The position numbers and the translations under genes were made by a program. A DNA stretch of 64,000 nucleotides from Orientallactaga sibirica (Eukaryota; Chordata; Mammalia; Rodentia; Dipodidae), in NCBI GenBank assembly GCA_036365145.1, contig JAEOAD010000005.1, forward strand, positions 6,367,001-6,431,000. The letters are read 5' to 3'. Below the pieces are notes generated by a model. The model saw nothing but the letters and a program-made list of their open reading frames with translations, was not told where the DNA came from and ran no database searches. Shown here piece after piece: positions 21,473 to 32,951 of this stretch. Position 1 is the first letter of the stretch. The number at the start of each line of letters is the position of its first letter.

Positions 21473-22558
21473 AGTCTTATGCACCATGTAAAATGCTGTA
21501 TTCAGTAATTTGAGTCCTATGGCAGTGTACAGTGCTGAGAAATTGACAAAAGTGCATTATGAATGCATATAAGTTTGAACCACAAGTGATTTGGTCAAAA
21601 GACATTGAAGTGATTGTCTAAGGAGAAAAATCCTGGGCCTTTAAAAACATGTAGATACTTTACTTTGATTTAAACATATATATTTAAGATGCAAATAATG
21701 AGCCAGAAAGTGTAGCCAGTATGCACAGACACTGACAAGCAGGTGTTGCTGGAAAGGAGAGTGTAAGATACTAAGAAGTGGAGGGAAGACTTGCCTTGTA
21801 TGTAAGTGAGGTGTGGAAAGTGTGTCCTGTGTCTGCATAAAGGGTTGAAAGGGAGCTCTTGGGGATTCAGGAGAAACTGGAAAAATAACAAAGGAGCAAT
21901 GTTCTCGAGAAAGCAAGGCAAGCTCCTCGGCTCCACTGCAGGCATTTCCCTCTGGAAGGATAAGGCAGTCCATCTTCATTCTAAGAGCAGAAGTTGGAGT
22001 TGCAGAGGCAGTGAAGATGGTGGGAGATGTTTGAAGAGAAAGAATTCATAAAGTAAGATAGATTTAGGCAGGAAATATACGAGAGTGGTTGGACCGTATT
22101 GAGACTTTATTGAAAACCCGGGACAATGAATTTAAAGTCAACCCAACAGCTCTTCATTTTCCCTAACAACATAAATCAGCATGACTGTAGGCAGAGGTAT
22201 GCTGGAAAGTTCAGTGAAATCTGCATTTTGACAGGTAAGTGGCAGTGGAAGACAGAAGAAAGTTTGGTAGTCAACGTGGAGTTTAGACTGTAAAACGAGA
22301 AGAGGAAACCCGCAGGAGGTTGACACACAGTGATAAAATGGTGGTGTTGGTACAACAGAGTGTCAGGAAGGAAGGGAGTGGGGATCATGGAACGCCATCA
22401 TTTTTGCAGTGAATTGAAAGGTTGTGGGAGAAATGGAGGCTGTGTTGTGGCTTCTAGAAGGTACTGGATATGACATTGGAAATAGATGAGTGAGGAGAAC
22501 CTTGGAGATGAAGCAGGAGTCAACCTCAGCTGTTACCCTTGAGGTTCACATAATCCTG
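21468..22558. other. Unassigned sequence, purine-rich on +
   Basis: About 1.1 kb with a GA-rich plus strand and no recognised repeat. Two overlapping minus frames (112 and 91 codons, near 21641-21979) have no recognisable domains. Confidence 0.45.
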
Positions 22559-22580
22559 AAAAAAAAAAAAAAAAAAAAAA
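22559..22580. repeat. A22 homopolymer
   Basis: Uninterrupted A run, no readable retroposon body or target duplication next to it. Confidence 0.95.
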
Positions 22581-23051
22581 CAATATTCCTGGGAAAAGAT
22601 ATAGAAGAGATGTGCAGAGGAAAAGACCTTGCCTAAGGCATAACATGAGGATTGCTCAGAGAAGTGCTTAGGGAACACAGGGTGCATGCCATATTATTGT
22701 TTGAGAGCTCTAGTCAGCATACTGGGAAGGCTTATCGGAGGAAGGAAGAATGAACTTTGGTTCGGTGAGACAGCAGGTGTGAATTTGAGAACAAGGATGA
22801 GAGCTGGCATAGCTTTCATTGGAAACTTAAACTTACAATGGCCAAAGTAAATAGGAAGGCAGAGAAAGATAAAGGAATTTCCTGGTCTCTTATCAGAAGG
22901 TGGGCCCTGAGGTCGAGCACGGTGACCTCACATATTTGTCTTGGTAATAGTACTGTTGCCTTGGATATGCACGTTGTTATACCAGGGCTGAGTGGCCACA
23001 TTCACCAGCTCCCTCAATGCTCTTTCTCATTGCTTTCGTGAAGGTTACTAT
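22581..23051. other. Unassigned unique sequence
   Basis: No repeat or gene recognised. Confidence 0.45.
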
Positions 23052-23064
23052 AAAGAATGGAGCA

Positions 23065-23214
23065 AGGTTGGGAAATGGCTTATCGGTTAAGGCGTTTGCC
23101 TGCAAAGCTTAAGGACCTTGGTTCAATTCCCCAGGACCCACGTAAGCCAGATGCACAAGGGGGCACATGCTTCTGGAGTTTGTTTGCAGTGGCTGGAGGC
23201 CCTGGCCTGCCCAT

Positions 23215-23253
<39 letters not shown>

Positions 23254-23300
23254 TAAATAAATACAATATTAAAAAAAAAAAAAAAAACAGAAAACCCAAA
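23065..23300 (+). mobile_element. DIP SINE, short form, with target duplication
   Basis: Complete copy with a pure (CT)n stretch (about 23221-23249) and a long A tail. Flanked by the perfect 13-bp repeat AAAGAATGGAGCA at 23052-23064 and 23301-23313. Confidence 0.95.
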
Positions 23301-23313
23301 AAAGAATGGAGCA

Positions 23314-23639
23314 GTGTGGTCTGCACAAGCTGAGGGGACATGAATCTTGTCATCACCCTCACTGATATTGCCCTGGGACATCTGGTAACGTCTCTGTAGT
23401 TTGGTATTCACCTAAGAGAGGAAATTTAGGCTTCTGAGGGCATAAATTCTTGTTATGATAGTAAGTGTATGAAGATATGGTTATAGTATTTTAAAGGAAG
23501 GGTGTGGGTCCATCAGCCGAAGGTATTCAGGGACATTCCACTTCCACTGGGCTTCCTTCCCAGCCTTGCGTGTTGTTCTGAAAGTAGTGATTGATAAACT
23601 ATAGAAGAATGTACGTACTTGGCATGTCACTGCTCTCTG
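23314..23639. other. Unassigned unique sequence
   Basis: No repeat or gene recognised. Confidence 0.4.
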
Positions 23640-23946
23640 TCTATGTGCATGGTGTACATGTGTGAGTTCGTATGTATGTGGACCCGTGTGTGTGGTACAC
23701 GTGTAACTGCACATGTAGGAGACAGAGGTTGATAGCACGTGTCTTTGTTGCTTATTCTCCCTTCTATTTGTGGAGTCGGGGTCTCTCACATGAGCCCAGA
23801 GCTCCCCACTTTAGCCTTCTTCTGGAATTTTCTGTGCTGCCCTTGAGCTGAGATGACAGGGCAGTTAAGTCATTGCTGAGGATATGGATTCTCATGCTCA
23901 AGTTTAAGAGGCACGAATTTTATCTCCTGAACTATCTCCCCAACCC
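23640..23946 (-). mobile_element. B4-type SINE, old
   Basis: Order on +: TG-rich tail (GTGTGTGGTACACGTGTAAC), TCGGGGTCTCTCACATGAGC, degenerate B1-like middle, then CTCCTGAACTATCTCCCCAA, the antisense head. Confidence 0.65.
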
Positions 23947-24283
23947 TTACCACCATTTTTTTAAGATACACTACTTGTTTCCATGAAGTAAGTTCATTCT
24001 ACAGCCTTGGACATGGTGAACCAAACTTCTATCTCAGCACCTCAAGATTGTATGAAATTATGACAGGATGAGCACAAAGTAGCTTAGGAAGAGGGCAGAG
24101 AATAATGCCTGTTTGGCACTTACAACATCTCAACACCACGTGTTTTAGTCTGCATTGTTCTGACCAAGCAGCTGTGAAGGCACCACAAGTAGAAAGCAAA
24201 ACTGAGTGATCTTTTTAGTTTCAGCGATATTTCTCTTATAGGTTTCACTGGGTAATCTCACCATGAGGCACATTACATGTGCA
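23947..24283. other. Unassigned unique sequence
   Basis: TTTTAGTCTGCATTGTTCTG near 24142 is faintly like an antisense MaLR LTR end, too weak to call. Confidence 0.4.
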
Positions 24284-24366
24284 TTCCTACCTACCTACCT
24301 ACCTACCTACATACATACATACATACACACACTCACACACACACCATATACACCACACACACACAG
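24284..24366. repeat. (CCTA)n-(CATA)n-(CA)n compound microsatellite
   Basis: ACCTACCTACCTACCTACCT, then ACATACATACATAC, then CA-rich units. Confidence 0.93.
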
Positions 24367-25205
24367 GCACTACTGTGTACTTCTCAAAATATGACAAGGA
24401 CTTCCAGCACCAACTGGGCTATTTTTGCATGTTATTGATTATCATTATCAGCTCAACTAAGTTCCTTTGCAGTGCCTTATAAAGAGAACCAGTGGGAAAA
24501 CCAATGGTGGTTTCTTCCTTTCTGTGCCTCAAGTATATAAGCTAATCACTATGCTTTGACTCTCCGTTAAATGAAATAAGCAAGCTCGTGCATGGAGGCT
24601 TAAACTCGCCAAATACTTCTCCACGAAAAATAGATGAAGTGCATCTGGATCACTACCTTGGACGTGCAGATGAACCAGCAGCTGGCTGTCTTGCAGTGTC
24701 CAAGGTCTCACTGTGCCAGTGGTCATGCTTGGGCAGAGTAGGTTCCGGGCATATTTCATCAAGTCCCCGTGAGCCCTGTCCCAGCCCCCCTGCACCTGGT
24801 ATCTATGGTGGCCTGTGGTTGCTCTAGCTTTGCAGCAGTGTGAAATCCCCCACTTTGCTGGAGTACCATGCGGCTCGGGTGGCATCTGTAAAGCAATGAC
24901 ACGTCTTAATCTTCATAATCAACTGAAAATGCTTTATGCAAACAATATTCAATATTGGAATGACTCCATTTAATCTGACTAATTGGGCTAGACTATCATC
25001 ATAAAGTGAAGCCTTGGGTAGAAAAAAAAATAAAGCAAAATGTAAAAATAGCTTTTGCTGGTGACCTAATTTTTTTTACAGCATGCCTTAATCCAGTGCA
25101 AATTCTGCTAACTGTGTAGAGTCATCACTGTTTCGATGTTGTTTCCATAGGGGAATTGTCACTGGTCACTGATATATGTGAAATGAATAGTAAATGGTAT
25201 TTGGG
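24367..25205. other. Unassigned sequence with a GC-richer segment
   Basis: About 24590-24890 is GC-richer than its surroundings and open on both strands (79 codons +, 118 codons -). The conceptual proteins match nothing I recognise. An A run follows at about 25022-25030. Confidence 0.4.
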
Positions 25206-25400
25206 TGTGCCAGCTTTCCATTACTATAATGAATTACCCAAACACTATGTGAAAAGAAAGATTGTTTGGGACTGTAGTTTGAGGTCTGTGATTGGCTGGC
25301 TCCACTCCTTTGGACTGCTGTTTAAGGAACCATGCCATGACATGCATGTGCATAGCTGTGGAACCATTCACTTCAAGAGGCAGCACTGAACAGCTAAAGA
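25206..25400 (-). mobile_element. Possible MaLR-type LTR fragment
   Basis: TGTGCCAGCTTTCCATTACT then ATAATGAATTACCC, AAAGAAAGATTGTTTGGGAC and GTGATTGGCTGGCTCCACTC follow the order of rodent antisense MaLR-like LTRs. Right boundary not defined. Confidence 0.4.
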
Positions 25401-25970
25401 GGTGACCAGTGCCATACAAACTCTTGCATGTCCATAAAGCAGTGATAGGGTACACCTAAAACTAAAGTATAGCAATATTAAGAATTTCTAGGGCAAGTGT
25501 ATCGATTCCTTACTTCCCTGCTTCTGTCTTTATTTCCTCAGATTAAAACAAAAGTGAAATATTAGACCACTTCCAATAATGGACAATGAATAAGTAGACC
25601 TGGAATTTTAGATTAGGTCTGCTACTGCCTAGATTTCATTTAAGTGTCTGAATATGATGTTATTTTATTCTTTGTGACGCAAACCCAGGGTCAGGGTCAC
25701 AGCCATCTTCTCCCTCACCGTGACTGTCTCACAGGCTGGTCACGCTCTGCTTGGATGTGACAATACCCTGGGAGCTGCTGTGGCCTCCACAGCTAAGCGA
25801 TGGCTTGTGCTCCTCCTCTCATGAGCGCTCTTTAGCCCTCCAAAGAACCCAAGGCCATGTACTTTTTTTACCCCTGGCCTCTTCAGTTTTGTTTCAGCTT
25901 TCTGGCTTGGGATGTATGGCTTAAAGCCAGTTCAGGAGCAGGTAAAAGTGGGAAGCAGGAAGGACCAGGG

Positions 25971-25973
<3 letters not shown>
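25401..25973. other. Unassigned unique sequence
   Basis: No repeat or gene recognised. Confidence 0.45.

Positions 25974-26018
<45 letters not shown>
25974..26018. repeat. (TG)n microsatellite, about 22 units
   Basis: Uninterrupted TG run, the longest in the window. Confidence 0.95.
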
Positions 26019-26021
<3 letters not shown>

Positions 26022-26824
26022 CCTTCAAATGAGCCTGTGATTTACTGTCCTTTGCACGTAACCTCTAGCAAAGGTCTAACTGTGGCATGCCTGGGCGGGT
26101 GAGTGAGGGTGGATTCTGGACATACAACTCGCTGTGCTGTTGGCAGGACCCGTAGTCATTGTCCTGACGCCGTGCTTTCTCTTGAGTGAGCTCGAATGCG
26201 GGATTGTAACTGTCTCCAAACTCATCAAACTACGCGCTTGGAAACTCTAACTTCATTGTAATTTTTAATTCCCAACAGTTTAGAATCAACGTGTCCTCAT
26301 GGCCAGCTGAGATGGCTTTCCAGCGTTTCCTTGGTCAACTAGACTGTGACTGGTCCGTAACAGGAAATCCGTGTCTAGTTAGTAAACAAACGCTTTCCTG
26401 TGGGCATGGGCTGTGGATTCTTACCACTGCGCATTTCCTCGACCTCAGCTGTCACTGATAACTTCTCCTGACGCCTTTGGGCCGTAGTTTCTCAACTGTC
26501 CCCATGAGCTGGGAAGAGAAGCCATGTGAAGAGGTTACTGTAGCATCTAGTGTTTGCAGAGGGCTAAGTTGTCGCTCCCAACACCACTCAGGATCAAAGA
26601 CTTTCATACCCGCATGCTTCTTAGCAAGTGATTTTGTCATCACTGGCCAATCACTGACCAGATCATTCGATGCCAGAGAAAACATCCTGCTGGGCAGACA
26701 CCTCCTTCCTTTCCCTGTCTTCATCCAATGAGAGCACACTCAAAACTCTCACGGCTGGACACAGTCTTTGAACAGGGCAGTGGCTCAAATATCTCTTGTG
26801 TACCTGATGTTATAGTCATTGTTA
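26019..26824. other. Unassigned unique sequence
   Basis: Around 26440-26520 the text GGGCCGTAGTTTCTCAACTG faintly recalls the conserved end of a MIR, too short to call. A 95-codon minus frame at 26452-26739 has no recognised motif. Confidence 0.4.
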
Positions 26825-26869
26825 ATAGATAGATAGATGATAGATAGATTACATGATAGATAGATGATT

Positions 26870-26916
<47 letters not shown>

Positions 26917-26932
26917 GATAGATAGATAGACA
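26825..26932. repeat. (GATA)n microsatellite
   Basis: (TAGA)n with interruptions at the left and a pure stretch at about 26870-26915. Confidence 0.95.
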
Positions 26933-26937
26933 CTTAA

Positions 26938-27234
26938 ATCAGAGACAGTGAGTGTCGGCACGCATGTGCCACAGTGCGCAGGTGGAGATCAGAGGAAACT
27001 TCTTTCTGCTTGGTCCTTTCCTTCTGCCTCACTCTGAGGCAGGGTTTTTCTTTTCTACCACATTTGCAATCTTCTGGGAAGTGCTCCTGTCTCAGCTACC
27101 CTTCTCACTGGAGACACAATAGGCTACCAAAGCCCGCCATAGCTTCAGGCTTGTCTGTGACTTTGGGATCTGAACTCAAGTACCCAGAGTTACCTGGTAA
27201 GCACTTTATCCACTGAGCTATCCGCCCATCCCAG
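26938..27234 (-). mobile_element. B4-type SINE, old
   Basis: CACGCATGTGCCACAGTGCG tail region, TCTGAGGCAGGG and the head CCACTGAGCTATCCGCCCAT. Middle strongly decayed. Confidence 0.6.
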
Positions 27235-27244
27235 CATTCATTTT

Positions 27245-27469
27245 TTAACAACTTTTAAAAAATAGTTATTTATTTTAGAGAGAGATAGACAGACAGAATT
27301 GGCATGCCAGGGCCTCAGCCACTGCAATCAAACTCAAGATGCTTTACCACCTAGTGTGCCTGTGCAACCTTGGACTTGTACCACCTTTGTGTGTCTGGCT
27401 TATGTGGGATCTGGAGAGTGGAGAGAGATTGAACATGGGTCCTTAGGCTTCGCAGATGAGTGCTTTAAC
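27245..27469 (-). mobile_element. DIP SINE, 5' end lost
   Basis: Tail ATAGTTATTTATTTTAGAGA through body to CAGATGAGTGCTTTAACT, where an antisense B1 begins. The first ~25 bp of the SINE are missing or displaced. Contains an extra ~30 bp (TGTGCAACCTTGGACTTGTA). Confidence 0.82.
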
Positions 27470-27639
27470 TGTTTTTCTTTTGTTGTTTTGTTTTTTGGTT
27501 TTTTGAGGTAGGGTCTCACTCTAGCCCAGGCTGACCTGGAATTCACTATGTACTCTCAGGGTGGCCTTGAATTCTCAGCAATCCTCCTACCTCTGCCTCT
27601 CAAGTGCTAGGATTAAAGACGTGTGCCACCACACCTAGC
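27470..27639 (-). mobile_element. B1 SINE
   Basis: (GTTTT)-rich tail, GTAGGGTCTCACTCTAGCCC, GTGGCCTTGAATTCTCAGCA and GCCACCACACCTAGCT. Confidence 0.92.
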
Positions 27640-27654
27640 TATTGCCTTATTGAT

Positions 27655-27697
27655 TTTTAAAATATTTTATTTTTATTTATTTGAGAGACAAAAAGAG
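27655..27697 (-). mobile_element. DIP SINE 3'-tail fragment
   Basis: TATTTTATTTTTATTTATTT then GAGAGAC only; the body is absent. Confidence 0.45.
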
Positions 27698-28985
27698 GCA
27701 TATATCATAGGAGTTCAATGTATGGTAGCTGAAATTCATAATAAACCTATGATAGATCTAAAAATTTAGTGGATACTTTCTGAACCTTATATATCAAATT
27801 TTCCATTTTATATGCATTCTCTTCTCTCTGACGATAACTCAGTTTTGGTAAATCAGGGTACAAGTTATAATTTCACCCCCAATGTAAGCCAGCTGCATGT
27901 GATGCATACCTAAATACATCCAAATAGTAAATGTAATAACATGTTTCACTAAAGCATACCTCATACTACGGGTGCCATCTATGGCCCAGAGATGTGCTGA
28001 TGTAGAATGCTCAAACAAGGTAACCAGAAAGAACTTAATAGAGAGCCTTTCACAGTATTGAGCGTAGGCCCAGGGAATCTTGAAAGGTAGGAAGCTTGCT
28101 GGGCAGGTTGTAGGCGTGCCAGGGCAAGGCATCAGTGTTCCCAGTGTGTTTGTAGAAGGGAAAGGGAAGAGCAGATGTGTCAACAGAAGAGGCATCTTTT
28201 TTGGTGGAAATGTGTCTTACCTAGGCAAGAAGAAACCCCAGACCCTTCTGCCCAGTCTCTGTCAGGCTATTCATTGTTCAGTCTCCACTGGAAGCCAGAA
28301 AGCAACAGGGATTCGTTGTGGCAAGATAGCTCTTAGGCTCTGCTCCCAGACAAAGAACTGGTACATAAGTTTCTAGCTAGAGTTGATAGGATGGTGTCAA
28401 TGCAGAACACGACTACAGAGGGCCCAATAAGGAAACCTGGCTGGTACACATATTTAAAGCACAACAAACAAGTACTTTTAATACTTAAGGCATGACGGAT
28501 TTTGTTGTCATTTGATTTTACATACTCATAAAAGAAAGTAAGGAAAGAAATAAAATCATACTGTCATAACTGCCAAACATTAGTTGAAAACAACCTGCCC
28601 TTGACCCCATGATGAAATGACGTCTTCAAAACTTCCAAAGGGCTTGAGAGGGAGCTGTACCGAGGGCAACTACAGAACAGGGAATAAAATGAACTTTTTC
28701 TTGAATGTAAATGAGTTAGCCTAAAATATTGTCTTGGATAAAAAAACACACAACAATGCAAGTGAATGACTTGGATGCTGTGTTTCATCACTCCACTCAC
28801 ATGGCCCATTCACTGGGTCCTGTTTTCAAGTCACTAGTATTCATTTCTAGAAAGAAGCTCTACCCCCAAACTTTTATGCACTCAGTTTAGGTTTCATTCA
28901 AATGGCTTTGCACTTTAGCAAGGAGCAAAGAAAAAGGGAATGAATATCTTTCCTTCTGGACTATAACACAAACATTATCTCTCTT
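27698..28985. other. Unassigned unique sequence
   Basis: About 1.3 kb. Open frames up to 118 codons (27839-28195, -) with no recognisable family. Confidence 0.45.
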
Positions 28986-29195
28986 GGGGCTTGAGAAATG
29001 GCTTAGCAGTCAAGGGGCTTGTCTGCAAAGCCAAAGGGTTCAGGTTCCATTCCCCAGGACCCACGTAAGCCAGATGCACAAGGAGGTGCATGCATCTGGA
29101 GTTCGTTTGCAGTGGCTGGAGGCCCTGGCATGCCCATTCTCTCTTTCTCTCTCTCTCTCTCAAATAAATAAATAAATAAAATATTTAAAAAAGAA
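28986..29195 (+). mobile_element. DIP SINE, short form
   Basis: Head GGGGCTTGAGAAATGGCTTA, body close to consensus, tail CAAATAAATAAATAAATAAA. Confidence 0.92.
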
Positions 29196-29487
29196 ATGAT
29201 ATCTCGATTTTCTAAAAGCAGGATTGGTTTACCAGTTTCCATATATATATTTCAGAGGAAGCTATTTAAACTTCATTGGATATTTAAACTCTCACACTTC
29301 AGAGCGTGTCATATTATTCGGTAATCACTTAATCCTACTACAGTGACATCTCCTGGCTGACGTGAGAGATGACAGGTACAAGTCTAAGGGAAGATGAAAT
29401 TATGAAGAAGGTCTAAAAGCAATAAGAGAAACTTTTGTTTGTCAACATTGTATAAATTTATACTCTAATTACTCCTGTGTCCAGAGT

Positions 29488-29660
29488 AACATCGTCATTA
29501 TGCACAGAGACATTGCCTCTTCCGCATAACTGATGGCTACCTCCATAAGGCAAGACCCACATTCCCCAATGAGGAGGGTCCCTTCGGAGGAGGGAGGAGG
29601 CTATCTATGGCACCAACATGGATGTATTCACATTATGTGTAAACATAATAAAAAAGTTAA
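29488..29660 (+). mobile_element. L1 3' end, same family as the 15.9 kb copy
   Basis: Shares TATGCACAGAGACATTGCCT, CCCCAATGAGGAGGGTCCCT and GAGGAGGCTA with the copy at 16159-16280, and CATAACTGATGGCTACCTCC with the antisense copy at 32.4 kb. Ends AACATAATAAAAAAG. No clear target duplication. Confidence 0.7.
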
Positions 29661-30757
29661 AATTAATAATAGCTCCTGCTTGATTGAAGGTGAATCTATA
29701 AAACACAAAACAAAGATGTTTTTTAAAGGGGAAGTCTTTGTAGGGTCTTGTAAGTTAGATAGCCATTATTTCTGCTCATACACTCCTGAGAGTTCCCTTA
29801 TCTTTGCATATGAGTTGGGTGACAGACTTTTGAAGATGGTATCTTTAATGCTCTCTTTATGACTTTGGGATTCAAGGCTAACCAGTGATCACACAATTGT
29901 GTGCTGACTTTGGGCTCTTTTATTCCTGCATTATAACAAAACAGCTATTGTTTGCACACTAATTAACAATGTAAGGGAGGGCAGGGGGAAAATAACAAAA
30001 GGTCTCCTCTATAGATAGAAATTTGGCTTCAGTACAGGCCAGTGACAGCAGGCATGCATTTCCTGTGGGAATTTTTTTTCACAAGATGCCTTAACACAAA
30101 TGGCTCATAAAACTTCTAAAGACTTAAAACTTTTATGATTTATGCTGGTCAAAAATAAGGTCCACCAGTGGAGGGAGTGGAGGGAGACCTTCGTGCGACA
30201 CCGAGCCATATCCAGTTTGGTTTGCTTTGTGCATTTAGTTTCTCTGTAACCTTCGGTTCCTCCACACGTCCTTGGAGAGCAACAGGAGGATGAATCTAAT
30301 GCTCTTCCACCAGGAAATAAAAGGCCTCTGAGAAGCAGGGCTTAGGGCATAAAGTGGAGCCGCATGCACAGTGCTAGAAAGACTTTTGTGATAAAGCTTA
30401 ACTGTCATTATCCTGAATATATACCTGAAGTTCAAAGGCATATAGTTAAAAAGAATTTGTACTTGATAGGCCTTAAAGTATAAAGAATTTTAATGAAAAT
30501 ATGCCTAAGAGCCTAATACTAGAATTGTCATCTACACAGCTTTGTATAATGTCAACAGGAGCATGTATGCCCTATACTAACAGAGAAAAAGGCCTACCGA
30601 AGGATTCAAGCAGAGTTATTGACAAACAAATGATATGTTCAATCATTGCAGTCAGCTCAAAGTTTTACGTTGTGGCTTTGGCTTCTCAAGAAGCATGGGC
30701 AGCACTGCCTTGTTCTTAGGTAGAAAGGTAAAAGAGTGAAGCAGCTATTTCTATTCT
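29661..30757. other. Unassigned unique sequence
   Basis: About 1.1 kb, no repeat or gene recognised. Confidence 0.45.
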
Positions 30758-30770
30758 AAGTTAATATGGA

Positions 30771-30959
30771 GGGGCTGGAGAGATGGCTTAGCGGTTAAGA
30801 CACTTGCCTCGAAGTATAAAGACACAGGTTTGATTCCCCAGTACTCATATAAAACAGATGCATGAAGTGGCTCATGCATCTGGGGTTCATTTGCAGTGAC
30901 TACAGGCTCTGGCTCTCCCATTCTCTCCCTCTCCCTCTCTCATAAATGAATAAATAAAT
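30771..30959 (+). mobile_element. DIP SINE, short form (left half of a DIP+B1 unit)
   Basis: GGGGCTGGAGAGATGGCTTA head, AATGAATAAATAAAT tail running directly into a B1. The direct repeat AAGTTAATA(T/G)GGA at 30758-30770 and 31117-31129 encloses both SINEs. Confidence 0.92.
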
Positions 30960-31105
30960 GCCAGGAGTGATGGCACATGCCTTTAATCCCAGCACTTGGG
31001 AGGCAGAGGTAGGAGGATCCTTTTGAGTTCAAGGCCACCCTGAGACTACGTAGTGAATTCCGGGTCAGGGTGGGCTAGAAACAAGACCTTGCCCCCCCAA
31101 AAAAA
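30960..31105 (+). mobile_element. B1 SINE (right half of a DIP+B1 unit)
   Basis: GCCAGGAGTGATGGCACATG to an A-rich tail. No duplication of its own between DIP and B1, so it shares the outer duplication. Confidence 0.92.
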
Positions 31106-31129
31106 AAAGAATTAAAAAGTTAATAGGGA

Positions 31130-31698
31130 ATAACTACATATCTTAACATTTCTGCCTAATCAGAGGAGACACTGCGTACCTGAGCAGCTCATGGACTTCG
31201 AGACATCCTTAGAAGATTACCACCAAAAGCACAGCACCAAGAGGCAAAGGGGCTACATCTTAAAACAGGAGGAACAATCTGTCAGAAAACTAGGAAATTG
31301 CTTACCCCATAAATTTTTTCATGATAATCCATAATGTATTTTTCCAGTTTAAGACCCTACAGGCATTTCTCTTAGGTAAGGATATATTTTCCCACCAAAG
31401 TGGTATGCCATTTGAAATCAGGGGCTTGTATTGATCCATGAAGTTTCACGGCTGTACATTCCCTCCTTGAAGAGATTGCCTGAAGAAAGACTGGTTAAAT
31501 GATGAGTAAATCTTGAGGTTTGATAGCAGTCTCAAAATCAGCTCAATTCCAATGGTTTTCTGCCATACAAAGTAAAAATGACTTGCCAGCCAAGGGAAGC
31601 TAGGCAGAATGTCCTGAATCATCGAGATGCCAGGGTATAGTAGCTTAAAAGGCGACAGTGTGGAATACCAGAGGGCACATGAGCCCGTTAGCAATTTT
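31130..31698. other. Unassigned unique sequence
   Basis: No repeat or gene recognised. Confidence 0.45.
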
Positions 31699-31905
31699 CA
31701 GGGTTGGAAAACTACAGCCCCTGAGCCAAAACTAGCCTGCTACTTACTGCTCTTTATAAAATGCTATTGGAACACAGCCACACTCATTCATGTATCCGTG
31801 ACTCCATTTGCCATCTCCTGGCACAGTTGAATACCTGTATCAGAGTCTATTTGGCTTGTAAAGCTTAAAATATTTATTACCCCTTAACTGGAGAATATTG
31901 TCGAC
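31699..31905. mobile_element. Ancient hAT-Charlie-type non-autonomous DNA transposon
   Basis: CAGGGTTGGAAAACTACAGC then CCCTGAGCC, TGCTATTGGAACACAGCCAC and AGCTTAAAATATTTATTACC follow the well-known mammal-wide element with CAGGGGTTGGCAAACTAC ends, also common in human. Exact subfamily not determined. The right terminus has decayed. Confidence 0.78.
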
Positions 31906-32269
31906 ATTTTCTCTGCTTTCTTCTTTATTGATTGTATTCACCATTTCTTGTACACAAACAGCCAAAAATGGCAATTATACACACAGGAGATTGCAGGAGA
32001 ATCATGAAGGAACTTTGCTTTTTATCAAAACGGAATCATCTCGTTTTAAGGGGAAATAATTGATTGTGGATATTCTGAACTACAAAGTGTATGTCAAAGA
32101 GAAATGCATCCTCGGGGCTGTTGTCATATATGTAGTTTGGCGCGTGATTTAGTTTTACCTTCTGGGAAACTACCCAAGATGTGTAAGAAGAGGTCGAGCA
32201 GATCATCTATGACTAGATGCTACTTTCAGCATTTGATATTGGTGACCAACATAACATGTAACCCACTCC
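31906..32269. other. Unassigned unique sequence
   Basis: No repeat or gene recognised. Confidence 0.4.
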
Positions 32270-32533
32270 AAAACATTCTTATTCTTTTCTTTACTAGTTA
32301 TGGATATACTCAGTGTGTAAACAGCACATTTTGGTACCAGCCTTACCCTCATCTCTGCCCGCCCCCGAAGGGACCCTCCTCACTGGGGATGCCAGTTATC
32401 CCTATGGGGATTGTGGGTCGTGCATTGTGGGGGTAGCCATCAGTTGTGGGGAAGAGGCAATGTCTCAGTGCGTAACGTCCCAATTTGTGGCTCTAACAAT
32501 CTTTCCACACCCTCTTCTGCGAATCTCAAGTGT
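32270..32533 (-). mobile_element. L1 3' end, antisense copy of the same family
   Basis: On the minus strand: AGAAGAGGGTGTGGAAAGAT, TTAGAGCCACAAATTGGGAC, ACATTGCCTCTTCCCCACAA and AGTGAGGAGGGTCCCTTCGG, ending near AAAGAAAAGAATAAGAATG. Boundaries approximate. The 110-codon plus frame across it is antisense to this repeat. Confidence 0.75.
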
Positions 32534-32550
32534 AATTAGAAATCAACAAG

Positions 32551-32762
32551 GGGCTGGAGAGATGGTTTAGCAGTTAAAGCAATTGCCTGCAAAACCAAAG
32601 GACCCAGATTCAGATCCCCAGGACCCAAGTAAGCCAGATGCACAATTGTGGTGGTGCATGTGTCTGGAGTTTGTTTATAGCAGCTAGAGCCCTCGGGTTC
32701 CCATTCCCCCCCCCCTCTGAGTCTCTTTTTCTCTCTCTCAAATAAATAAATAAAAATTAAAT
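32551..32762 (+). mobile_element. DIP SINE, short form, with target duplication
   Basis: Complete copy. Flanked by ATTAGAAATCAACAAG (32535-32550) and ATTAGAAACCAGTAAG (32763-32778), 13 of 16 matching. Confidence 0.92.
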
Positions 32763-32951
32763 ATTAGAAACCAGTAAGGTGAGCTAGTAGGTATGATGCA
32801 GCAATATCTTAGATTAACCCAATCTCTCTTCTGCCTGTATAAACATGGCTGTGGAAGCACTCGTCCCTCAGGTGGTTTACCAGTAACCTGGCTTCAGTAC
32901 TGGCCTAGCGCATACTGTGCCATTGAGGGTATTAGGATAACGCACTGCTAA

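Noticed and set aside
24139..24210. Antisense MaLR LTR end near TTTTAGTCTGCATTGTTCTG
   Set aside because: Resemblance limited to about 40 bp with no downstream support.
26440..26520. MIR fragment
   Set aside because: Only one degenerate block recalls MIR.
26825..26932. CRISPR-like regularly spaced repeat
   Set aside because: Simple (GATA)n microsatellite without spacers, in a vertebrate genome.
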